Assembly (NCBI GenBank): GCA_050291465.1
Contig: JBNKJV010000002.1
Coordinates: forward strand, 216,415-280,414
DNA length: 64,000 nucleotides
Source of the DNA: CBFDBF01 sp050291465
GTDB lineage: Bacteria; Pseudomonadota; Gammaproteobacteria; Chromatiales; Chromatiaceae
Reading direction: 5' to 3'
Positions 1 to 9,636 of the stretch are shown in pieces; the first letter of the stretch is position 1, and the number at the start of each line of letters is the position of its first letter. The translations under genes and the position numbers were made by a program. Below the pieces are notes generated by a model. The model was not told the DNA's origin and did not search any database. It worked only from the letters and a program-made list of their open reading frames with translations.

Positions 1-1242
1 CCGCGCCAGGTTGGCCACCACGGGATTTCCGGCAATGTCCTTGCCCAGCCCGAGGGTCAAGGGGGATTTGGAACTCTCATAGGCCTCCGACTTCAGCACC
101 TCGCTGAGATAGACCATTTCCCGCTGCTCATTCGGGATCTCGATACCGATCACCGACTTGCCCGGGATCACCTCCACCACACGGACACTGATGGTGGACA
201 GGGCGCGTGCCAGGTCCTTTGCCAGATTGGTGATACGGCTCACCTTGGTGCCGGGGGCGAGCTGCACCTCAAACAGGGTGATCACCGGCCCCGGATGGAC
301 CGCCTCCACCTCCGCCTCGATACCGAAATCCCGCAGTTTGAGTTCAACCTGCCGGGACATGGCTTCCAGGGCCTCCTTGGTGTAGCCGTGCCCCACCGTC
401 TGTACCGGATCCAGGAGCGCCAGCGGGGGCAGCTTTTCTCCTCCGCTGCCCTGGAAAAGCTGGGTCTGTTGCTCTTTCCGCGCCCGTTCGCTCGGTTTCA
501 CCTGTTTGATGACCGGTTCGATCTTGGGGGGTTTCTGCTTCTCCCGCCGTTTCTGTTCGGTCTTGACCGCCTCACTGCGTTCGCGCCGGGCCGTCTTCGC
601 GGTCTGACGGTCCTGCCACAGATCGCGCAGATGGATCAGTCTGCGGAACAGGGTGAGGGTCATGCCACCGGTCTTGTCCATCACCGCGATCCAGGAAACC
701 CCGGTAAAGAGGGTGAAACCGCTCAGAAACAGGGCAAGCAGCAGCAGGGTTCCACCGATATTGTTGAATATCCCCACTATATGATCCATGAGGGCGCTTC
801 CGAGGATTCCTCCGCTGCCTGTGGGGAGCGGGACGCTGAACTGGGAGATATGCATGGCCGCGAGGGTACAACCGGCTATAAGGGTCACCAGAAACCCCGA
901 CCAGCGCAGGGCGAGTACGCTCAGGTTAAGGGTGTCGTCGGGGTTACGCTCTTTGAATATGAGCCAGCCGCTCCAGGCCACCATCAGCGGTAACAGATAG
1001 GCCAGAAAGCCGAAGAGAAGGAGAAAAACATCGGCGATCCAGGCACCCACCGCTCCCCCGGCGTTCTGTACCTCCCGCTGTGCCCCGGTATAGGACCAAC
1101 CGGGATCGTTTGCCGAGTAGGTGACCAGCGAGAGCAGCAGATAGGCCCCGATCGCAAGCAGCAACAGCATGGCGCCTTCGCGCAGGCGTCTGTTCACGTG
1201 GGACACCAGGGGTTGCTGTTGTGTTTCACTGGCTTGGCGCAT
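1..1242 (-). CDS. ftsK: DNA translocase FtsK, N-terminal part (runs off the window)
   Basis: FtsK anchors at the division septum and pumps DNA during chromosome segregation. The window holds the first 414 residues. They start MRQASETQQQ, carry the hydrophobic N-terminal membrane domain (roughly residues 20-170), then a basic linker, and stop within the conserved block LTLGLGKDIAGNPVVANLAR. In the family this block lies just before the Walker A loop, so the ATPase core and gamma domain are outside the window. Reaching it at about residue 410 implies a much shorter linker than in E. coli FtsK. The start is the ATG after a very AT-rich stretch (1243-1310) that probably holds the promoter. Nearby trxB is the usual gammaproteobacterial neighbour, here separated by ald. 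Confidence 0.95.
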   Translation of the reverse strand, partial: MRQASETQQQPLVSHVNRRLREGAMLLLLAIGAYLLLSLVTYSANDPGWSYTGAQREVQNAGGAVGAWIADVFLLLFGFLAYLLPLMVAWSGWLIFKERNPDDTLNLSVLALRWSGFLVTLIAGCTLAAMHISQFSVPLPTGSGGILGSALMDHIVGIFNNIGGTLLLLALFLSGFTLFTGVSWIAVMDKTGGMTLTLFRRLIHLRDLWQDRQTAKTARRERSEAVKTEQKRREKQKPPKIEPVIKQVKPSERARKEQQTQLFQGSGGEKLPPLALLDPVQTVGHGYTKEALEAMSRQVELKLRDFGIEAEVEAVHPGPVITLFEVQLAPGTKVSRITNLAKDLARALSTISVRVVEVIPGKSVIGIEIPNEQREMVYLSEVLKSEAYESSKSPLTLGLGKDIAGNPVVANLAR

Positions 1243-1333
1243 AATAATAATTTAAATATTATATAGTTATAAGTGATATTTAGTCTATTTTATTATTTAA
1301 AACCTAACCCCGGATGGGTGCCGGATTTTCGTT

Positions 1334-2404
1334 CTAGCCGCCTTTGGCGCCATCCCGCAACGCCCCGTGGATTATCTCTCCATTCTTGACATTTATTCCG
1401 GAACTTAGTGCCGGATTCTTTTCCCATCCGTCACCGGCCAGTATCTTCACGTAGGGTATCACGGCGGCGGAGAGGGCCTGGGAGGCGCTCCTGGGAACGG
1501 CTCCCGGCATGTTTGTGACACAGAAATGGGTTACCCCGGACAGGGTGAAGGTGGGCGCCTCATAGGTGGTGGGACGGGTGGTTTCCATACATCCCCCCTG
1601 ATCCACCGCCACATCCACAATCACGCTCCCCTCCTCCATGGAGGCCACCTGATCGGCCGATACCAGGCGCGGGGCCCGGGCCCCAGTAATCAACACCGCG
1701 CCGATCAGCAGATCGGCCTGGCGAACGGCCTTGTCCATCAGTTCCCGGTAGGGGTAGAGAGCAGTGATATTCGCCCCCAGGCTTCGCAAGGCAGCGAGTT
1801 TGCGGCGGTTTTTGTCAAATACCGTCACTTCCGCCCCGAGAGCGGAGGCCACCCGGGCCGCGTTTTCACCCACGTTCCCGCCACCCAGGATCACCACCCG
1901 GCCCCGTTCCGTGCCGGGCAGCCCCCCCAACAGCAGACCCTTGCCTCCTTGCGGGCGGTGCAGCAGCGTGGTGCCGATCTGTACCGCCAGGCGTCCGGCG
2001 ATATCACTCATGGGTGCGAGAATAGGCAGACCATCGGCTTCCTGTACGGTCTCAAAAGCGACGGCCGTCAGGCCGATATACAGCAGACGCTGCAGCAGAT
2101 CCGGCATGGCCGCCAAGTGCAGAAAACAGAACAGGATATGATCTGAGCGCAGCATCTCCAGCTCCGCCCCCATAGGCTCCTTGACCTTGATCAGCAGTTC
2201 GGCCCGGCCGTAAACGGATTCCGCATCGGGCAGGATCTCCACACCCAGCGATCGGTAGTGCTGGTCGGAAAAACCGCTGGCCTCCCCGGCACCGCTTTCC
2301 AGAAACACCTCGTGGCCATCCTTAACGAGTTCGGCGCACGCTTCCGGAACCAGTCCAACCCTTCCTTCCAGGGGTTTTATCTCCTTTGGAATACCGATCA
2401 GCAT
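1334..2404 (-). CDS. ald: Alanine dehydrogenase
   Basis: NAD-dependent oxidative deamination of L-alanine to pyruvate and ammonia, cytoplasmic. The protein has 356 residues and starts MLIGIPKEIK, close to the family's usual ~370. Substrate residues known from the family fall at the expected places: Arg15, Lys75 in VKEP and His96. The Rossmann motif VVILGGGNVGENA (about 169-181) binds NAD. VDVAVDQGG near 265 carries the conserved Asp, and the C-terminus shows the typical NVKNGEI block. It stands alone between ftsK and trxB, divergent from trxB, an insertion into an otherwise conserved neighbourhood. No truncation is seen. Identification is firm; whether it works in catabolism or in alanine synthesis cannot be told. 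Confidence 0.95.
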   Translation of the reverse strand: MLIGIPKEIKPLEGRVGLVPEACAELVKDGHEVFLESGAGEASGFSDQHYRSLGVEILPDAESVYGRAELLIKVKEPMGAELEMLRSDHILFCFLHLAAMPDLLQRLLYIGLTAVAFETVQEADGLPILAPMSDIAGRLAVQIGTTLLHRPQGGKGLLLGGLPGTERGRVVILGGGNVGENAARVASALGAEVTVFDKNRRKLAALRSLGANITALYPYRELMDKAVRQADLLIGAVLITGARAPRLVSADQVASMEEGSVIVDVAVDQGGCMETTRPTTYEAPTFTLSGVTHFCVTNMPGAVPRSASQALSAAVIPYVKILAGDGWEKNPALSSGINVKNGEIIHGALRDGAKGG

Positions 2405-2624
2405 CCTTTCTCCTTTAACTCTGCGAAATCGCCGCCATATAGGCGGAAACTGGTTGAAAACATCTCAGGTCCCCGAAGGATTGTGGACGAAATACGGTTC
2501 GTGCGGTATCTCGAGATAGTTTCTAGACCATCAGAAGAACATTACGTACCATGTCCGGGATCTTTTTCCACCGGGGAATACGCCCGCTGAGATCCGACTG
2601 CTTTCATAAATGGAGTGATTATAC

Positions 2625-3587
<963 letters not shown>

Positions 3588-3703
3588 GCAACTTCCGGTC
3601 TCGGGGGAGCGGACCTCCCCCCGGTTCTGCCGGACGAGCCGTGCCCGCCGTTGCGCCGAGGTGATTCCAACAGGCGCAGCCAGTACTGCTCACCTTAGGG
3701 GTA

Positions 3704-4384
3704 TCAATCACCCACCAGGCGCTGTTCCAGGACATGGTCGTGCAGCAGAACCTTCTGATAACGGTTGAGCATTTTGAATCGAGCCCCGGTTATATAGCGT
3801 GGCGCCTTGCCGTCATCACCGCTTTTGCGCAGCATCTGGCTGCGTATATCCGCAAATAACTCGATCCCCTCTTCCGCTTCACATACGTCCAGCTTGAATC
3901 GAAGCTGCAGGGTCTCACCCTCTTCGCCTAAGGTGGTGACACTCTCAAGTCGTGCCCCAGTGGTACTCAGGTCCTTTATGAATACGGGTTGCCAGAACTC
4001 TTTCTCGTCCGGCCGTTTGATATTGCGCACCAGCGCCGGGATATTGGTCTCCACCCGATCAGCTTCGCGAACCGTTATACATTCCACTTCTTCCGGATAG
4101 CTGAGGTGAAGATAGGGGTACGGTTTCACCGCCGTGTGCAACACTTTGGTTACGAATCCATAAACCTGGCTTCCACGCAGCATGCGCACCGCGAACCTCT
4201 GATCCTCCCTGACAAACTGGACCTTGCCGTTTACGGTCGGTGCGGTTACCAAAACGCTTTCCCCCGGTAGATATCCGATCACCGATACCGTATAACGATC
4301 GTCCTTATCCGGAGATATGAGCTGAAGTTGCACGACATCGCCAACCTCGAGCTTTAAAACGTCTTCTGTCATACTTGATCTCAT
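3704..4384 (-). CDS. PilZ-domain c-di-GMP receptor, YcgR-like flagellar brake protein
   Basis: 226 residues in two parts. Residues ~10-100 form an N-terminal YcgR/PilZN-like beta barrel, and residues ~105-220 a PilZ domain. The c-di-GMP contacts are present: RxxxR as R106-E-A-D-R110, and DxSxxG as D138-LSTTG-143. Proteins of this layout slow flagellar rotation or otherwise couple c-di-GMP to motility, which fits the flagellar block at 40-52 kb of this window. That role is inference from family. Met5 (position 4372) is an equally good start and has a weak GAGA ribosome site. A candidate extended -10 promoter lies at 4436-4444. It is convergent with trxB and divergent from aat. Confidence 0.85.
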   Translation of the reverse strand: MRSSMTEDVLKLEVGDVVQLQLISPDKDDRYTVSVIGYLPGESVLVTAPTVNGKVQFVREDQRFAVRMLRGSQVYGFVTKVLHTAVKPYPYLHLSYPEEVECITVREADRVETNIPALVRNIKRPDEKEFWQPVFIKDLSTTGARLESVTTLGEEGETLQLRFKLDVCEAEEGIELFADIRSQMLRKSGDDGKAPRYITGARFKMLNRYQKVLLHDHVLEQRLVGD

Positions 4385-4435
4385 TCATAGCCACGGCCGC
4401 TGTGTTTCGGCGTCTGAGCGTGACTTGGCAAACGT

Positions 4436-4444
4436 AGTGTAGCA
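4436..4444 (-). promoter_or_regulatory. Candidate extended -10 promoter of the PilZ gene
   Basis: On the minus strand the sequence reads TGCTACACT, a TG-extended -10 hexamer TACACT, about 50 bases ahead of the PilZ gene start. No good -35 hexamer is found at 16-18 bases, which extended -10 promoters tolerate. Pattern only. Confidence 0.35.
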
Positions 4445-4515
4445 GACACGCAACCAGCAGGCTGCAACCTGGAATATCCCGCCGCCCCAAGGGGTAGGAA
4501 CCGACCTGAACCGAC

Positions 4516-5247
4516 ATGCTGTATATCCTCGACCCCGGCAATCCCGATGCCCCCTTTCCCCCGGTGGAGCTGGCGCAGCGGGAGCCGAACGGGCTGTTGG
4601 CGGTGGGTGGGGATCTCTCACAGGTACGTCTGCTGAACGCTTACCGCAACGGCATATTCCCCTGGTACGGCGATGGCCAGCCTGTTCTCTGGTGGTCCCC
4701 CGATCCGCGACTGGTACTGTTTCCTGATCGCCTGAAGATATCCCGAAGCCTGTACAAAACAATACGCAACAGAGGATTCGAAGTATCCTTGGATCGCGAC
4801 TTTCATGGCGTCATCCGGGCCTGCGGCGCTCCGCGTGGTGATGAAGGTGAGACATGGATCACGAAGGAAATGATCAACGCCTACGAAAATCTACATCAGG
4901 CGGGACACGCCCATTCCATCGAGATATGGTTGCAACAGGAGTTGGTTGGGGGACTCTACGGGGTCTCTACAGGGACTGTGTTTTTTGGAGAATCAATGTT
5001 TAGCAGAGCGCGTGATGCGTCGAAGGTGGCGCTGGTCTGTCTGGCCCGTTATCTGGCCTCCTGGGGTTATCAACTGATCGATTGCCAGGTCTATACCCAA
5101 CACCTGGTCTCACTTGGAGCTGAAGAGATTCCACGTCTTCGGTTTATCGAGATACTGCGGGGGGCGGTTGCATGCTCCGTAGCGGCTGAGGCCTGGGACC
5201 CGGTTTATTCCAGGCCGTTCCCGGTTGCTGAGGGGGATCGCGTCTGA
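4516..5247 (+). CDS. aat: Leucyl/phenylalanyl-tRNA--protein transferase
   Basis: Transfers Leu or Phe from aminoacyl-tRNA to proteins with N-terminal Lys or Arg, making them N-degron substrates for ClpS-ClpAP. 243 residues, the normal length. Family blocks are clear: EPNGLLAVGGDLS near residue 25, then YRNGIFPWY, WWSPDPR, and SIEIWLQQELVGGLYGVSTG followed by FFGESMFS in the second half. The start MLYILDPGNP matches the family. Its stop TGA overlaps the ATG of bpt (TGATG), so the two are translationally coupled. The recognising adaptor ClpS and unfoldase ClpA lie 1.1-3.8 kb downstream. Confidence 0.95.
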   Translation: MLYILDPGNPDAPFPPVELAQREPNGLLAVGGDLSQVRLLNAYRNGIFPWYGDGQPVLWWSPDPRLVLFPDRLKISRSLYKTIRNRGFEVSLDRDFHGVIRACGAPRGDEGETWITKEMINAYENLHQAGHAHSIEIWLQQELVGGLYGVSTGTVFFGESMFSRARDASKVALVCLARYLASWGYQLIDCQVYTQHLVSLGAEEIPRLRFIEILRGAVACSVAAEAWDPVYSRPFPVAEGDRV

Positions 5248-6023
5248 TGAGTATTGAGCATCGTCAGGTCAGACTGTTCCGCACCACCGCCCATCCCTGC
5301 CAGTATCTTCCTGAACGGACGGCCCGCACGCTGGTGGTGGATCCACAGATGGAAAAGAGCAGCGATCTCTACGACGCCCTGCTGAACCTGGGTTTCCGCC
5401 GTAGCGGCAACGATTTTTACCGTCCCTACTGCGGCGACTGCCGCTCCTGCGTTCCCATTCGCATACCTGTCGATCGTTTCCAGCCACGGCGCAACCAGCG
5501 CAGAACATGGGAACGTCTCAGCCATAGCACGAAAGTCTCGATCCATCCGGCGCGTTTCGATGCGGAATACTTCGATCTCTACTGCCGCTATATCGAGACC
5601 CGTCATCCCGGCAGCGAGATGTCCTCCCCGACGCCCGACGATTTCACCCGTTTCCTTATCAGTCCCTGGGGTGACACGCTGTTTGTGGAGGTACGCCAGG
5701 AGCGGAAGTTACTGGCCGTTGCAGTGACCGATCTGCTTCCCTCGGGACTCTCCGCGGTCTACACCTTTTTTGAACCGGGTCGGGCCGGCGAAAGCCCGGG
5801 GGTATACTCCATCCTGTGGCAGATTGAGGAAGCCAGGCGCCGACAACTGAACTGGCTCTATCTCGGTTTCTGGATCCCGGGTTGCCGGAAAATGGAATAC
5901 AAAAAGGAATACCGTCCGCTGCAGCTGCTGCACAATGGGGTCTGGCGGGAATTCCCAGTAAACGAACCGATCAATTTCCCCCTGCCGGATCCCTCCTCCG
6001 ACCATCCGCTGGAACTCCGATAG
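5247..6023 (+). CDS. bpt: Aspartate/glutamate leucyltransferase (arginyl-tRNA-protein transferase family)
   Basis: Bacterial Bpt adds Leu to proteins with N-terminal Asp or Glu, so they too reach ClpS-ClpAP. The protein has 258 residues. The N-terminal ATE domain shows the conserved Cys-rich block (YRPYCGDCRSCVPIR near 58-72) and residues such as FRRSGNDFYRP. The C-terminal ATE domain ends with the typical LGFWIPGCRKMEYK stretch. It overlaps the end of aat by one base, and infA follows after 68 bases with its own promoter. With aat, clpA and clpS it forms a complete N-degron set within 4.5 kb. Older annotation calls this family ate; substrate choice is inferred from characterised gammaproteobacterial members. 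Confidence 0.92.
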   Translation: MSIEHRQVRLFRTTAHPCQYLPERTARTLVVDPQMEKSSDLYDALLNLGFRRSGNDFYRPYCGDCRSCVPIRIPVDRFQPRRNQRRTWERLSHSTKVSIHPARFDAEYFDLYCRYIETRHPGSEMSSPTPDDFTRFLISPWGDTLFVEVRQERKLLAVAVTDLLPSGLSAVYTFFEPGRAGESPGVYSILWQIEEARRRQLNWLYLGFWIPGCRKMEYKKEYRPLQLLHNGVWREFPVNEPINFPLPDPSSDHPLELR

Positions 6024-6042
6024 GTTCGTTTTAGTCTGCTTA

Positions 6043-6051
6043 TGGTATACT
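6043..6051 (+). promoter_or_regulatory. Extended -10 promoter of infA
   Basis: TGGTATACT combines the TG extension with a near-consensus TATACT hexamer, 40 bases before the infA ATG. No convincing -35 hexamer is present at 16-18 bases. It lies just past the bpt stop, so infA can be expressed independently of the transferases. Confidence 0.55.
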
Positions 6052-6091
6052 GCCGCCCGCAAATTATGCAGTAGGTAGCTAAGGAAACCGA

Positions 6092-6310
6092 ATGGCGAAA
6101 GAAGATTTTATCGAAATGGAAGGGACCGTTGTCGAAACCCTCCCCAATACCATGTTCCGCGTTGAACTGGAAAACGGTCACGTCGTGACGGCCCATATCT
6201 CGGGCAAGATGCGCAAGCACTATATCCGCATCCTTACGGGTGACAAGGTTACCGTCCAGCTGACCCCCTATGATCTGAGCAAAGGCCGAATCACCTACCG
6301 CGCACGTTGA
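6092..6310 (+). CDS. infA: Translation initiation factor IF-1
   Basis: 72 residues, exactly the normal IF-1 length, starting MAKEDFIEMEGTV. It is a single OB-fold that binds the ribosomal A site on the 30S subunit during initiation. Conserved stretches such as LPNTMFRVELENGH and TYRAR at the end are intact. AAGGAA lies about 6 bases before the ATG. It is the last plus-strand gene of this group and converges on clpA with a 34-base gap that holds no obvious terminator hairpin. Confidence 0.97.
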   Translation: MAKEDFIEMEGTVVETLPNTMFRVELENGHVVTAHISGKMRKHYIRILTGDKVTVQLTPYDLSKGRITYRAR

Positions 6311-6344
6311 AAGTCTGCCGGGAGCAGCCGCGCAACTTTACCCA

Positions 6345-8606
6345 TCAGTGAACGACGCGGCCTTCCAGCTCGAAAGCCAGTTCCCCGTCAGTAATCCTGA
6401 TCCGCACCACACCGCCCTCGGCCAGATCGCCGAAAAGCAGTTCTTCAGCCAGCGGTTTACTGATTTTCTCCCGAATCAGGCGCGACATGGGGCGGGCGCC
6501 CATCTTATCGTCGTAGCCGTGTTTCGCCATCCATGCCTTGACCTCCTGGTCTACTTCCAGGAACACACCTTTCTGCTCCAACTGACCTTCCAGCTCGAAA
6601 AGAAATTTATCCACCACATGCTGAATAACGTCGGGTGACAGTGAGTTGAACTGTACAACCGCATCCAGGCGATTTCGAAACTCGGGGGAAAACATCCGCT
6701 TTATCACCTCCATGCCGTCGCTGGAGTGATCCTGAGTTGCGAATCCTATGGAACGTCGGCTCATTTCCTCAGCGCCGGCGTTGGTGGTCATGATAATCAC
6801 CACGTTACGAAAATCCGCCTTGCGTCCGTTATTGTCGGTGAGGGTACCGTGATCCATAACCTGCAACAGCAGATTGAATACGTCCGGATGGGCCTTCTCG
6901 ATCTCGTCCAGCAGCAGTATTGAATGGGGGTGCTTGTTGATCTCCTCCGTCAGCAAACCACCCTGGTCATAACCCACATACCCAGGAGGTGCGCCGATAA
7001 GCCTCGAAACCGTGTGCCGCTCCATATATTCAGACATATCAAAACGGATCAGCTTCAGACCCAAAATGCGTGCCAACTGGCGGGCCACCTCGGTCTTGCC
7101 GACACCGGTCGGTCCCGCAAACAGCATGGAACCCACCGGTTTCTGCTCCGCCCCCAGACCGGTGCGGCTGATACGCATGGCGGAGGTAAGGGTATCGATG
7201 GCTTCTTCCTGCCCGAACACCACCATCTTCAGATCCCGGTCCAGGTTCCGCAGGGCTTCTATATCCGACAGGGAAACACTCTGGGGCGGAATGCGCGCAA
7301 TTTTCGCCACGATATCCTCGATCTCCCGAACACCGATCTCCTTGATACGGGTTGTGGAATCCTGCAATTGGACATTGGCACCCGCCTCGTCGATGACATC
7401 TATCGCCTTGTCCGGCAGATGCCGGTCATTGATATAGCGTTCCGAGAGTTCCACCGCTGCACGTAGCGCCTCATCGGTATAACCTACCTGGTGATGTTCC
7501 TCGAAGCGACTTTTCAACCCGATCAATATGTCCACCGTCTCTTCCACTGACGGTTCCTTGATATCTATCTTTTGGAAACGCCGCGCCAATGCCCGATCTT
7601 TCTCAAAAATACCGCGGAATTCCTGATAAGTGGTGGAACCGATACATCGCAGTTCTCCCGAGGCCAGTACCGGCTTGATCAGATTCGAGGCGTCCATAAC
7701 ACCCCCGGAAGCAGCACCGGCCCCGATTATGGTATGAATCTCATCGATAAAAAGGATTGCTTCGGGTTCTTTCTTGAGCTGTGCCAGAACCGCCTTCAGA
7801 CGTTTTTCAAAGTCACCCCGGTATTTGGTGCCCGCCACCAGGCTGCCCAGATCTAGTGCATATATTGTGCAGTGCGAGAGGATGTCGGGCACTTCCTCTT
7901 CCACCACCATCCTCGCCAGTCCTTCGACGATGGCAGTCTTTCCGACACCGGCCTCTCCCACCAGCAATGGGTTGTTTTTCTGCCGCCGGCAGAGAATCTG
8001 AGTGATTCTTTCGATATCGGCCTTGCGCCCGATCAGGGGATCGATCTTCCCCAGTTCCGCCCGTTCGTTCAGATTGGTTGCGTAATTCTCCAGCGGACTC
8101 CTGGCCGGATCCGCGGCCCCTTCTTCCTCCTCAACCGCGGGAGATATGTCTTCCCGTTCGCCATCGTCATGGATCTTGGGTACGCCGTGGGATATGTAGT
8201 TGACCACATCCAGGCGTGTTATGCCCTGCTTCCCCAGGAGGTAGGTCGCCTGGGACTCCTGCTCGCTGAAGATCGCCACCAGGACGTTGGCTCCGGAGAC
8301 CTCTGTCCGCCCGGAAGACTGAACATGAAAGACGGCCCTCTCCAATACTCGTTTGAAACCAAGGGTGGGTTGCGTCTCCTGAAGCTCTCCCCCCTTGGGG
8401 AGCAGCGGCGTGGTTTCATCAATAAAGCTGTTAACTTCCTGACGCAGGGTGGAGGTATCCGCGCCGCATCCCCGCAGAACCTCGAGCGCCGTGGGATTAT
8501 CCAGCAACGCCAGTAAAAGGTGTTCCACCGTCATGAACTCATGCTGGCTCTCTCGGGCCTGTTTGAAGGCCTGATTCAGGGTGAATTCGAGTTCTTTACT
8601 TAACAT
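6345..8606 (-). CDS. clpA: ATP-dependent Clp protease ATP-binding subunit ClpA
   Basis: Hsp100 unfoldase that feeds substrates into ClpP. 753 residues, the usual length. The N domain (about 1-145) binds ClpS. It is followed by an acidic linker and two AAA+ modules, with Walker A loops GEAGVGKT (near 217) and GPTGVGKT (near 498), Walker B LFIDEIHT and LLLDEIEK, and a pore-loop GAPPGYVGYD. The ClpP-docking IGL-type loop is represented by RSIGF near 617, a position and motif typical of ClpA. clpS lies 69 bases upstream on the same strand, so the two are probably co-transcribed. No lon or clpP gene is in the window. Confidence 0.97.
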   Translation of the reverse strand: MLSKELEFTLNQAFKQARESQHEFMTVEHLLLALLDNPTALEVLRGCGADTSTLRQEVNSFIDETTPLLPKGGELQETQPTLGFKRVLERAVFHVQSSGRTEVSGANVLVAIFSEQESQATYLLGKQGITRLDVVNYISHGVPKIHDDGEREDISPAVEEEEGAADPARSPLENYATNLNERAELGKIDPLIGRKADIERITQILCRRQKNNPLLVGEAGVGKTAIVEGLARMVVEEEVPDILSHCTIYALDLGSLVAGTKYRGDFEKRLKAVLAQLKKEPEAILFIDEIHTIIGAGAASGGVMDASNLIKPVLASGELRCIGSTTYQEFRGIFEKDRALARRFQKIDIKEPSVEETVDILIGLKSRFEEHHQVGYTDEALRAAVELSERYINDRHLPDKAIDVIDEAGANVQLQDSTTRIKEIGVREIEDIVAKIARIPPQSVSLSDIEALRNLDRDLKMVVFGQEEAIDTLTSAMRISRTGLGAEQKPVGSMLFAGPTGVGKTEVARQLARILGLKLIRFDMSEYMERHTVSRLIGAPPGYVGYDQGGLLTEEINKHPHSILLLDEIEKAHPDVFNLLLQVMDHGTLTDNNGRKADFRNVVIIMTTNAGAEEMSRRSIGFATQDHSSDGMEVIKRMFSPEFRNRLDAVVQFNSLSPDVIQHVVDKFLFELEGQLEQKGVFLEVDQEVKAWMAKHGYDDKMGARPMSRLIREKISKPLAEELLFGDLAEGGVVRIRITDGELAFELEGRVVH

Positions 8607-8675
8607 GGGAATGGGTTCATTTTAGCCGCCGCTGCTTTCATCACAGTTAGACCTGCACTACAACAAAAAATTCGT

Positions 8676-8996
8676 TTATGCCTCTTCCATGGTACACAGC
8701 AGTGGATGCTGATTGGTCCGGGAGTAGTCGTTCACCTGAGCCACCTTGGTCTCCGCGATATCGTAGGTAAATACACCGCATATCCCCATACCGCGGGTGT
8801 GCACATGCAGCATTATCTGGGTAGCCTTACTCCTGTCCATCTGGAAAAAAGACTCCAATACCTCCACTACAAAATCCATCGGGGTGTAATCGTCGTTGAG
8901 CAGTATGACTTTGTACATGGAGGGACGTTTGAGTTTAGGTTTGTCCTCCTGTACCGCGAGACCGCTTTCACTTTCTTCTTTTGGGAAATCTGTCAT
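8676..8996 (-). CDS. clpS: ATP-dependent Clp protease adaptor ClpS
   Basis: N-recognin that binds destabilising N-terminal Leu, Phe, Trp or Tyr and delivers the protein to ClpA. 106 residues from the start MTDFPKEESE. A longer in-frame start at 9056 is possible but adds 20 residues the family lacks. The binding pocket motifs LLNDDYTPMDFVV and MLHVHTRGMGICGVFTYDIAETKV-like block (split: MLHVHTRGMG, then ICGVFTYDIAETKV) are intact, including the Asn-Asp pair and the His of the pocket. It sits directly before clpA and divergent from the cold-shock gene, the standard csp-clpS-clpA order. Confidence 0.95.
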   Translation of the reverse strand: MTDFPKEESESGLAVQEDKPKLKRPSMYKVILLNDDYTPMDFVVEVLESFFQMDRSKATQIMLHVHTRGMGICGVFTYDIAETKVAQVNDYSRTNQHPLLCTMEEA

Positions 8997-9396
8997 ATGC
9001 GAAATTCTAGCCGAATTTCCTTTTTGATGCTGCCGCACGCCGTCCGATCCGGGCAACTGTTTTACCAGTATATATTACTTTAAGTAAATCTTTTATCTTA
9101 TTGTTTATATTGATATTTATTGGATTTTACCGTTTGCCGATACAGGATTTCCAGGCTATCCGCAGAGATAACCTCGTTGTTGTCATGGTTCTTTTCCGCC
9201 CGTTGACGCCAGGCGCTATTTGACCAGGAATTCACTCCGGCTATACTGTTCAGATTCCGGGCGGTAATTCCTACCTATTCGGCTCAGGGGAAACGGCAGG
9301 GAATGTACCCTATCCCACAAGCGCAGTATCCATACAAAAACTAAATTCCGTCCGGAATAGTATCTCGAAGATGTTGCAGTAGGAGGAGCAGGAAAT
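8997..9396. other. AT-rich divergent regulatory region between clpS and the cold-shock gene
   Basis: 400 bases without a convincing gene. The half nearest clpS is very AT-rich and holds the 13-base odd palindrome TTACTTTAAGTAA (9075-9087), which overlaps a TATACT-like hexamer on the minus strand. The other half holds the cold-shock promoter (9220-9247) and about 140 bases of leader. Confidence 0.6.
9220..9247 (+). promoter_or_regulatory. Promoter of the cold-shock gene
   Basis: -35 TTGACC (9220-9225), a 16-base spacer and -10 TATACT (9242-9247). Transcription would start near 9254, giving an untranslated leader of about 143 bases. That is like the long leaders of cspA-type genes, whose structure controls cold expression. 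The regulatory role is inference. Confidence 0.6.
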
Positions 9397-9612
9397 ATGG
9401 CTACAGGCACCGTAAAATGGTTCAACAATGCCAAGGGTTATGGCTTTGTCACGCCGGATGAAGGGGAACAGGATGTTTTCATCCATTTCTCCGCTATTGA
9501 AATGGACGGATATAAGACCCTGAAAGAGGGTCAGAAGATCCAGTTCGATATTAATGAAGGGCCAAAGGGACTCCATGCGGCCAATGTGCAGATGATAGAG
9601 CAGCAGCAGTAA
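9397..9612 (+). CDS. Cold-shock domain protein (CspA/CspD family)
   Basis: 71 residues forming one cold-shock OB-fold that binds single-stranded RNA or DNA. RNP1 is KGYGFVTP and RNP2 VFIHFSAI, with the start MATGTVKWFN typical of the family. AGGAGGAGCAGGAA just before the ATG is a very strong ribosome site. Its place beside clpS-clpA is that of cspD in other gammaproteobacteria, but the sequence itself does not separate CspD (replication inhibitor) from ordinary RNA-chaperone Csp proteins, so no gene symbol is given. It converges on the glycosylase gene with a 24-base gap. Confidence 0.93.
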   Translation: MATGTVKWFNNAKGYGFVTPDEGEQDVFIHFSAIEMDGYKTLKEGQKIQFDINEGPKGLHAANVQMIEQQQ

Positions 9613-9636
9613 GGCGACGTTTTCAGTCTTACCGGC

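Noticed and set aside
295..993. Plus-strand open frame of about 230 codons at the left edge
   Set aside because: Antisense to the ftsK membrane domain; no ribosome site, composition reflects the opposite strand.
3602..3621. Hairpin GGGGGAG/CTCCCCC after trxB as a terminator
   Set aside because: The stem is good but no T run follows on either strand.
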